Source: a virus. Taken from it: DNA of 30,772 nt. Below the pieces are notes generated by a model. The model did no database searches. It saw only the letters and a program-made list of their open reading frames with translations, and had not been told where the DNA came from. The number at the start of each line of letters is the position of its first letter. Positions within the stretch are counted from its first letter, which is position 1. The stretch lies in IMG/VR virus record IMGVR_UViG_3300047557_002182, positions 1 through 30,772 of that record. The stretch is one strand, 5' to 3'. The position numbers and the translations under genes were made by a program. Of the stretch, positions 23,262 through 28,410 are shown piece by piece.

Positions 23262-23663
23262 TTATATTTTCTCATTTCTGATGATTTCAAAAGTAATTTT
23301 ACCTATGTCTTTACCATTTGTAGTAATATCTACTTGTGTTTTATTTGTTATGCCTGTAATTTTGTTTAACTCTTTTTTAAGTTCGTTCCACAATTTCCAG
23401 TCTTTTCTACGTCTTGCATCCTCTAAAGCTGTTTCGTATTGACCGATGGCTTCTTCAATCATAGCAGGATTAGTCATCGGATATTGTTCTTTGATTTCTT
23501 CACGTGCCCATTTGAGGTATTCATAAGCCATAACTTTACTCATACCTATTTTTTGAGTCAAAAAATCAATGATTGTTTTAGTTGAAGCCATATCAACTAG
23601 TCTCATCCTGATAACTGAGGCTATGATGTCGTCTTTTTTGAATGCGCCTTTTGTATTTCCCAT
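23262..23663 (-). CDS. terS: terminase small subunit
   Basis: The 133-aa protein has a helix-turn-helix (about residues 27-57, with KIGMSKVMAYEYLKWAR) for DNA recognition, then a helical oligomerisation region with EDARRRKDWKLWNELKKELNKI (about 86-107) and a short C-terminal tail. It lies ahead of the large terminase with only a GIY-YIG gene between, the expected order. It would bind the packaging site and bring in the large subunit. Confidence 0.75.
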   Translation of the reverse strand: MGNTKGAFKKDDIIASVIRMRLVDMASTKTIIDFLTQKIGMSKVMAYEYLKWAREEIKEQYPMTNPAMIEEAIGQYETALEDARRRKDWKLWNELKKELNKITGITNKTQVDITTNGKDIGKITFEIIRNEKI

Positions 23664-23681
23664 AATTAAGTTTGGTTAATT

Positions 23682-23831
23682 TTATAGCTTCTTCTTTTTT
23701 TGTCTTTCAATCTCTTGTTTCATTTTCTGATTGCGTCTACCAACCATAATCACGTGCGTAAAAACTAATTGATGATTTATTTTTAAGTATTCGTTTACTT
23801 TGATTAAATCATAATCGTTTACGTCCATCAT
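23682..23831 (-). CDS. small basic hypothetical protein, 49 aa
   Basis: A short frame starts with two ATG codons; the first overlaps the stop of the upstream gene (TAATG), a coupling arrangement. It fills the gap before the small terminase gene. The protein is basic at the C terminus (QRKKKK type end) with a short hydrophobic middle. It lies inside the packaging operon, so it may be a minor packaging or DNA-binding factor, but no motif is seen. Confidence 0.55.
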   Translation of the reverse strand: MMDVNDYDLIKVNEYLKINHQLVFTHVIMVGRRNQKMKQEIERQKKKKL

Positions 23832-24478
23832 TATTTGAAGCCAAGCTTGTTCAGTAGATTCTTTTTTAGATTCTTTATTTTTTGAACCTTTCGTTGAACT
23901 TTGTCTATCGTTGCTTTCTGTTTGAGCAGGTTCTCCGAAAAGAGCTCGGTAGCTCTTCCTAACACGAGATGCGTAAACAAAAAAAAACTTGCTGACCAGA
24001 AGTATTCTGTTGCAGGTGCGTGTAAAAGATAGTCAGATACTTTATCGTGCTCTTGAGTGTTATATTCTTGAGCTGGAATGTAGAAAATTGCAATCAACTT
24101 ATGAGCTTCTCTTAAATTTGAGTATTTCTCTGTATCAATCCACTGCTCTAAACTCATCATCTTAAAATCTTGAAAAGTATAAACTTTACCGTCGATAGTA
24201 AGTTGTTTACATTCTCGAAGTACTGGTCTATCATCTAAAAACTCAATTTGCTTGTAATAAGACTGTAGTTGAGGTAGAGTCAAAAGACCTATCTCTTCTA
24301 AAGTGTATTGAGGATTTAAAATATGAACTTGTTCGAGTCTGTATTTAACAACCTCGATTGCGTCTTTAAGATCATACTTTTCACCAGCTTCGATTAACTT
24401 AACATATTGATCTAAGGTAATATCTTCCCACGATTGAGGTGATTTAAGCTTGATTTGTGTCTGAGTCGGTTGAGTCAT
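23831..24478 (-). CDS. hypothetical protein, 215 aa (packaging operon)
   Basis: Helical protein with a WEDITLDQYVKLIEAGEKYD segment near the start (residues 17-36) and a basic C-terminal helix ending in KKNLLNKLGFK. Its start overlaps the end of the previous gene by 35 bases. Its style is like that of small assembly chaperones, but it is not next to the tape measure, so I do not assign this role. It probably has an assembly role with the terminase genes. Confidence 0.65.
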   Translation of the reverse strand: MTQPTQTQIKLKSPQSWEDITLDQYVKLIEAGEKYDLKDAIEVVKYRLEQVHILNPQYTLEEIGLLTLPQLQSYYKQIEFLDDRPVLRECKQLTIDGKVYTFQDFKMMSLEQWIDTEKYSNLREAHKLIAIFYIPAQEYNTQEHDKVSDYLLHAPATEYFWSASFFLFTHLVLGRATELFSENLLKQKATIDKVQRKVQKIKNLKKNLLNKLGFK

Positions 24479-24773
24479 CTTCTTTTTTCTTTTTTTCTTT
24501 TTCTTTAGACCAGTTAATTAGTGGTTTGCCTACGTTGTCGCCATAATTAACAAAGTCTTTAAGCTTACGAAAAATCGTGTCTTGGCAAGCGCCGCAGTTG
24601 TATCTTCCTGCGTAGGTATTGTCTCCTGATGATTGTTGATATAAGTCATACATAAATTTTGTTATTTCTGCACTAAGACCATATCTCGGATCTAAACCTA
24701 AATTTAAGAATTTTTCTACTTTTTCTTTGTTTGTTTTAAGAGCATTAATCTCTTCAATAATGTGATGTGCCAT
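24444..24773 (-). CDS. hypothetical protein, 109 aa, first gene of terminase operon
   Basis: N-terminal helices, then a NCGACQD segment with two Cys in a CxxC (about residues 59-62), and a charged C-terminal tail with repeated Lys and Glu/Asp. No catalytic motif is clear. It is the first gene behind the bipartite promoter at 24804-24835, with a 30-base leader. The following gene overlaps it by 35 bases, so both are coupled. Confidence 0.65.
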   Translation of the reverse strand: MAHHIIEEINALKTNKEKVEKFLNLGLDPRYGLSAEITKFMYDLYQQSSGDNTYAGRYNCGACQDTIFRKLKDFVNYGDNVGKPLINWSKEKEKKKKEDDSTDSDTNQA

Positions 24774-24803
24774 ATTATCTTTTTAATTTTTAATAAATGT
24801 TGT

Positions 24804-24835
24804 ATAGATATTGTATTTCATACTGACTGTGCTTC
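24804..24835 (-). promoter_or_regulatory. bipartite late promoter, copy 5 (with a leader)
   Basis: Minus strand: GAAGCA (24835-24830), 14-base spacer, TACAATAT (24815-24808), predicted +1 at 24803. There is no ATG at +1; the gene starts 30 bases on at 24773. The GAAGCA half lies in the 3' end of the HNH gene. This copy shows the element does not depend on a start codon. Confidence 0.75.
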
Positions 24836-25372
24836 TTTATATTTTTTAATAGCACTTTTTATTTCATTGTATTCTAGTTCTGCATCTACAAGTTTATACA
24901 GATATTCGGAAATTTTTTCTGCATCATTCAATTCTTCATATCTACCAGCCCAAATGTTTTTATTTTGATAACCTACAGAGACAGCATATTTTTTATTATA
25001 ACGATCATAATAAATGCCTCTTGTTAAATCATTTGTTTTCTTAATTTTACCTTTTCTTACGTTCTGGTGCTGCGTAATTGCTTGTAAATTGGTCAAGTTA
25101 TTATTTTTTGTGTTTCCGTCAATATGATCGATTACTAAATTGTCAGGTATATTGCCATAGAATGAAAGATAAACAACTCTATGTAAAGCAAGGTGTCTAC
25201 CTTCAATTGTCGTAATTGTATATCTTCCAGTATGACAATTTTTTAGTATATTTTCTTTTCTAATATAACTACAAGCACCTGAATTAATGTACTGCTGCTT
25301 ATACTTTATGCGACCATAGTTACTGACCACATATTTGTTACTATAAAAACAATCTACCCAAATTTCTGTCAT
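24818..25372 (-). CDS. HNH homing endonuclease
   Basis: The 184-aa protein has a NUMOD4-like N terminus (W5, and VVSNYGRIK at about residues 15-23) and an HNH core with H64, D82-H83 in VIDHIDG, N95 and N104. A C-terminal AP2-like region follows (about 112-160, with RGIYYDRYNKKYAVSV and WAGRYE). It is related to the HNH gene at 4277-4789 in layout and in the VIDHI...NLQ core. It lies between the regulatory genes and the terminase operon, whose promoter begins inside its last codons. Confidence 0.9.
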   Translation of the reverse strand: MTEIWVDCFYSNKYVVSNYGRIKYKQQYINSGACSYIRKENILKNCHTGRYTITTIEGRHLALHRVVYLSFYGNIPDNLVIDHIDGNTKNNNLTNLQAITQHQNVRKGKIKKTNDLTRGIYYDRYNKKYAVSVGYQNKNIWAGRYEELNDAEKISEYLYKLVDAELEYNEIKSAIKKYKEAQSV

Positions 25373-25374
25373 AA

Positions 25375-25656
25375 TTATCTCTTTAATTTTAAAATTATAT
25401 CATAAATCAGCATACAAATTAAACCATTAACTATACAATCTATACTAAAGCCGTATAAAATGCCTGGATAAAGCCAGCCAATGTGAAATGAAAGGCAAGC
25501 TGGACAACTAAGCAAATCAAAAATGAATTTTTTAGTGCCTGAAAAGCCAAGATAATTTTCAGGCTTAAACCATTTAACAACAATGCTTCTTACTATTGTT
25601 TGTTCACTTATTAAGTTAGCAATTGCAATTATGGTTAAGTAGTCAAGCAATTTCAT
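25375..25656 (-). CDS. DUF1360-like small membrane protein
   Basis: A 93-aa protein with two hydrophobic segments (about residues 3-16 and 56-88) and the motif LLSCPACLSFHIGW in front of the second, like the CPxCxxFW pattern of the DUF1360 family known from phages and Bacillota. The two Cys could bind metal or form a disulfide. Its start overlaps the previous zinc-ribbon gene by 14 bases. Role unknown; possibly host membrane modification. Confidence 0.6.
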   Translation of the reverse strand: MKLLDYLTIIAIANLISEQTIVRSIVVKWFKPENYLGFSGTKKFIFDLLSCPACLSFHIGWLYPGILYGFSIDCIVNGLICMLIYDIILKLKR

Positions 25657-26125
25657 TCTTCTTTTTTATTTTTTCTTTCGATGTCAAATAATCACATAAA
25701 TCATCAAACATCAACTTGAGTTGTTCGTGTTGAGGTTTGTGCCAATATCTATGAGGCTGAAGTGTGATTTGACACCATAAATCTATGATCTTAAATATAT
25801 CAAGTGTATATAAATTATATCCTCTACGCTTGATTTGTTCTACAAAAATGTAAAGATCTACTTTGAAATCTTCGCTTTTATCTCTATATTTGTAGCCTGA
25901 TTGATAGTGCGCTGCACACTTCTTACATTGCTTAGTTCTCGAGCCACTCTTTGATTCATAACAAGTCGAGCAGTAGTCTTGAGTTTGGTTTTTATATTTT
26001 TCTTTACTGCGAGCACTTAAGCAGGTTTTGCAATAAGCTCCTGTTGCATAAAGGTTTTCTGTTGTGCCACAGATATAGCAAGTTCTTGGCTTGCCTTTAT
26101 TTTGACGATAAGGTCCTCGTTTCAT
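25643..26125 (-). CDS. double zinc-ribbon protein, 160 aa
   Basis: Four CxxC pairs (C16/C19, C32/C35, C52/C55, C67/C70) make two zinc ribbons. A helical C-terminal part (about residues 85-150), with FVEQIKRRGY, DLW and QLKLMFDDL, is similar to the C-terminal part of the zinc-ribbon protein at 26717-27082. The two genes flank the ECF-like sigma gene, with a 4-base overlap here (ATGA type). Zinc ribbons of this kind often bind nucleic acid or RNA polymerase. A transcription regulator is the likely reading; no direct proof. Confidence 0.7.
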   Translation of the reverse strand: MKRGPYRQNKGKPRTCYICGTTENLYATGAYCKTCLSARSKEKYKNQTQDYCSTCYESKSGSRTKQCKKCAAHYQSGYKYRDKSEDFKVDLYIFVEQIKRRGYNLYTLDIFKIIDLWCQITLQPHRYWHKPQHEQLKLMFDDLCDYLTSKEKIKKKNEIA

Positions 26126-26679
26126 TCTTTGATGGCTGCTCTTAATTTTTGAATCACTGATTTACGATAACGATAACACCAAGAAGCCGAATTGCCTGTG
26201 ATTTTAGCAATATCGCGTATAGATAAACCTTGTACAAACACATAATCAAAAACTATTTCTTCAAAAAGGTCGAGTTCAACTCTTTTTTCGTTCATAATTT
26301 TGTAGATTTGTATCCATTTGTCATTTTGATCGTTGTGAAGTAAAAAGTCTATCAGTCTTTCATCGTCTAAATCGATTCTCATCATTAACTCTACCTCAAG
26401 ATCTTCATTTTGAGGCAAGTTTTTCATCATTTCTTCTGCTTCTTCTGAGTCAAAAGTCTTAAATGTAACCGGAATGTAATTGATTTCTGAATTTGGCTTA
26501 CTTAAATTACACATAAAGTAATAAACATGAGGATAAGGTCGTGCGGGTAGTTTGTCTTGGTTGTGTAAATAAATAAAATATGAGCTGATGCCTTCACGAA
26601 AGCGACTCTTCAGTACTTTTTTCGCTATCTCTTCAATTTTGTGATAATGTAAATCAAAATAATTGTTTAATTGGCTCAA
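26122..26679 (-). CDS. ECF-like RNA polymerase sigma factor
   Basis: The 185-aa protein has a region like sigma domain 2 at the start (YFDLHYHKIEEIAKKVLKSR, about residues 7-26, then ISSYFIYLHN) and a clear sigma-4-type helix-turn-helix at the end (FVQGLSIRDIAKITGNSASWCYRYRKSVIQKL, about 148-179). An acidic linker separates them, as in ECF factors. It would redirect host RNA polymerase to phage promoters. The start is TTG: an upstream stop and the absence of an ATG in frame leave no better choice. It is flanked by zinc-ribbon genes that are paralogues of each other. Confidence 0.7.
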   Translation of the reverse strand: MSQLNNYFDLHYHKIEEIAKKVLKSRFREGISSYFIYLHNQDKLPARPYPHVYYFMCNLSKPNSEINYIPVTFKTFDSEEAEEMMKNLPQNEDLEVELMMRIDLDDERLIDFLLHNDQNDKWIQIYKIMNEKRVELDLFEEIVFDYVFVQGLSIRDIAKITGNSASWCYRYRKSVIQKLRAAIKE

Positions 26680-26716
26680 ATTAGCTCATTTTTATTTATA
26701 TATCAAGTTATAAAAC

Positions 26717-27082
26717 TCAATTAAAGTCGCCTTTAATCCTGGATTTAAATTTCTTCAAATCTTGCCACATATAATGCAGTTGATGACCAGGATTTAGTGC
26801 GTCATATTCAAAGCTTCTGACATTCAAACAATGCCAAGCTTCTAAGAGGTCGTTCAATTGTGTTAAATCACGTAAAAAACCGCCTTGTAGTTCAATTTTA
26901 TTTACAAAGTTGATTACTGCTTCAGTATTTTCAGGATCGTTGAATATAGACCTTTTAATTTGATAACCTTCTGCGTCAAGGTGTCGTCTTCTACAATTCC
27001 TACATTGATTACCGGTTGATTTAGTCTTCAAAAAGACACGACCGCATTTATAGCAAACTATTTTGATGTTATATTGTTTCAT
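26717..27082 (-). CDS. zinc-ribbon protein, 121 aa, paralogue of the 160-aa gene
   Basis: C10/C13 and C27/C30 form one zinc ribbon at the N terminus. The C-terminal half (about residues 55-117, with FVNKIELQGG, LLEAW and QLHYMWQDLKKF) aligns by pattern with the 160-aa protein at 25643-26125. It overlaps the upstream sigma-like gene by 4 bases (ATGA) and precedes the ECF-like gene. Likely a regulator of transcription or DNA binding; function unproven. Confidence 0.7.
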   Translation of the reverse strand: MKQYNIKIVCYKCGRVFLKTKSTGNQCRNCRRRHLDAEGYQIKRSIFNDPENTEAVINFVNKIELQGGFLRDLTQLNDLLEAWHCLNVRSFEYDALNPGHQLHYMWQDLKKFKSRIKGDFN

Positions 27083-27423
27083 TGTTGATTTAATAAGTCT
27101 TCGAATCTGATGAATTCAATCTCAGTTGGGTTATAAAAGTTCCAAGTTTCAGCAAGTGCTCTTTTTGATATTTCTGTGTAGTAAGGAAAAGCATCTGTGT
27201 ATTTTGTTTGATCGAAACTACGCCAATGCTTACAAAGTCTAAATATAGAGTTTGAGATTGCATCTTGTTTGATTTGTTCGTCTTTATAAAACCTTTTCTT
27301 AGCTACTCCGTGAGATATCAAAATAAAGTAATTTGCCAATTTTGTCGATAACTGGTTTGTTTGTTTACAAAGTACGACTTCTTGATAAAGTTCTTGCTTG
27401 TTAATATAGTGTTTTTTACTCAA
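27079..27423 (-). CDS. sigma domain-2-like protein (T4 gp55-like)
   Basis: The 114-aa protein has the profile of the T4 gp55-type late sigma factor, which is mostly sigma region 2: a helical N terminus with YFILISHGVAKK (about residues 32-43), then DEQIKQDAISNSIFRLCKHWRSFDQTKYTDAFPYYTEISKRALAE (about 48-92). The order 'acid-AISNSIFRL ... FD ... AFPYYTEI' is the hallmark. There is no C-terminal domain 4. The start is TTG with no ATG available in frame. It is the first gene of the minus-strand block. Confidence 0.6.
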   Translation of the reverse strand: MSKKHYINKQELYQEVVLCKQTNQLSTKLANYFILISHGVAKKRFYKDEQIKQDAISNSIFRLCKHWRSFDQTKYTDAFPYYTEISKRALAETWNFYNPTEIEFIRFEDLLNQQ

Positions 27424-27465
27424 GATTACAAATTAATTTATATATTTTATATGAACTTATGTGTA

Positions 27466-27477
27466 GTAAAGTTTTAC
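27466..27477. promoter_or_regulatory. inverted repeat in the divergent control region
   Basis: GTAAA-GT-TTTAC (27466-27477), between the divergent starts at 27423 (-) and 27485 (+), is a possible operator for either direction. Short, and the region is AT-rich, so support is modest. Confidence 0.35.
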
Positions 27478-27484
27478 AAATTAT

Positions 27485-27616
27485 ATGATATCTTTAAAAG
27501 AAGGCCGTTGGATTTGGCATCAAAATTTAGATGATAATGTACTAAAAGCCTCATTAATCAAACAATATCGTAAATGGAAGCTTCGTAAAATAAACTTTTT
27601 GATTTCTAAATTATAA
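27485..27616 (+). CDS. small hypothetical protein, 43 aa
   Basis: A short frame with ATG at 27485 and stop at 27614-27616. The protein is basic (RKWKLRKI) with two Trp near the N terminus (GRWIWHQ). It is the first + strand gene after the divergent start and lies ahead of three other small genes. Small, basic early proteins of phages often inhibit host factors, but no motif allows a call. Confidence 0.5.
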   Translation: MISLKEGRWIWHQNLDDNVLKASLIKQYRKWKLRKINFLISKL

Positions 27617-27658
27617 AATTAACTTTTTTGCTGTTTTTTTATATAATATATATAAATT

Positions 27659-27826
27659 ATGTTAGAAGTAGATGCAAACATATTAAAGTTTAATGAAGAG
27701 TTGATTCACGAGAATCACTTTCAGTTTATGCTTTCTTTAAGTTACCTCAGAAAACACAAAATCAACAAAATAAAACTCAAGTTATGTCAAAAAGAAAAAA
27801 GTACGGTTATAAAAACCTACACGTAA
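27659..27826 (+). CDS. small hypothetical protein, 55 aa
   Basis: A frame from ATG 27659 to TAA 27824-27826, helical N terminus and basic C-terminal half with several Lys. It overlaps the next gene by 43 bases, which is long for an overlap, so it may be a chance frame. A strong AT-rich promoter-like stretch (TATAAT type, about 27640-27655) lies directly before it. Confidence 0.4.
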   Translation: MLEVDANILKFNEELIHENHFQFMLSLSYLRKHKINKIKLKLCQKEKSTVIKTYT

Positions 27827-27969
27827 AAAAAGAGCTTTGGTCTCAGCTTGATGAAATGCGACGTTCTTATGGCTTTGTAAGCTTTACAGAACTGATTGTT
27901 TACCTTAGAGACCGTGAAGCAGCATCAACTGCTAGAAAAATTAATTGTAATTGTAATTATGGAAAATAA
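27784..27969 (+). CDS. ribbon-helix-helix DNA-binding protein, 61 aa
   Basis: The chain begins with basic residues, then a short strand (YKNLHVKK, about residues 9-16), then two helices (ELWSQLDEMRRSYG and SFTELIVYLRDR, about 17-44), the layout of Arc/CopG-type repressors. It is related by pattern to the next gene, with which it overlaps by 11 bases. A cluster of 9-bp repeats about 300 bases downstream, before the replicase gene, could be its operator. It probably acts as a repressor of early genes. Confidence 0.6.
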   Translation: MSKRKKYGYKNLHVKKELWSQLDEMRRSYGFVSFTELIVYLRDREAASTARKINCNCNYGK

Positions 27970-28141
27970 AACCGACAGAAGTAAATTCACTTCATTGATG
28001 ATTGACCGAGACACTAAAGCTGAATTGAAACGTATTATGGATGATTCAGGCTGTAAAAATTATCCTGAGTTGTTGAGGAGACTGATTTACATTTATGACA
28101 AGGTAAATCACTTACCTATCACTTTTGGAACCAGAGATTAA
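27959..28141 (+). CDS. ribbon-helix-helix DNA-binding protein, 60 aa, tandem paralogue
   Basis: The ATG at 27959 is chosen because it opens a normal-sized RHH protein and overlaps the previous stop closely; an upstream TTG would add 21 residues. The chain has a strand (FTSLMIDRD, residues 10-18), then helices DTKAELKRIMDDSG and NYPELLRRLIYIYD (about 18-47), with the same plan as the gene before it. The stop lies within the 5' arm region of a rho-independent terminator. Likely role: DNA-binding repressor. Confidence 0.65.
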   Translation: MENKTDRSKFTSLMIDRDTKAELKRIMDDSGCKNYPELLRRLIYIYDKVNHLPITFGTRD

Positions 28142-28157
28142 AACTCTGGTTTTTTTT
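28129..28157 (+). terminator. rho-independent terminator after the ribbon-helix-helix pair
   Basis: AACCAGAG (28129-28136) pairs with CTCTGGTT (28144-28151), loop 7, followed by a run of T to 28157. The stem begins in the last codons of the gene. Confidence 0.9.
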
Positions 28158-28410
28158 ATGTTAGGATTTTAGCCTAATTAATCAATATTATTTTTCCATA
28201 TATTTATATACTACTGTCCAGTATATGCGTGCATTTATTATATATATATATTTATTTATTATATTTATTAATAATATACTAACTATACTAACTTAACTAT
28301 AATTTGTCAAGTAAAATAAAGACTTTTTGTGTTAGTTAATATACTAACTTCATTTTAACTAAAAAAATTATACTAACATAAAAACGAACTTTTATTTATA
28401 ATCACATATA
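28142..28410 (+). other. AT-rich control region upstream of the replicase (possible origin)
   Basis: After the terminator there is no coding frame. The stretch holds long TA-rich runs (about 28190-28275), an inverted repeat TACTG-TC-CAGTA (28212-28223), and four TATACTAAC repeats (28275-28377). The combination of easily melted DNA, repeats and a downstream primase-helicase is what an origin or a regulated early promoter would look like. Confidence 0.5.
28275..28377 (+). repeat. TATACTAAC repeats (operator or iterons)
   Basis: Four exact copies of TATACTAAC at 28275-28283, 28284-28292 (tandem, no gap), 28340-28348 and 28369-28377. The third copy is also half of the inverted repeat GTTAGT-TAATAT-ACTAAC (28331-28348). 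Spacings are 9, 56 and 29 bases between starts. Confidence 0.75.

Noticed and set aside
23831-24478. Reading the 215-aa protein as a tail assembly chaperone
   Set aside because: It is not beside the tape measure and no slippery site with a second overlapping frame follows it.
27896-28141. Longer 81-aa version of the second ribbon-helix-helix gene starting at a TTG
   Set aside because: The ATG at 27959 gives the normal family length and the usual short overlap with the previous gene.
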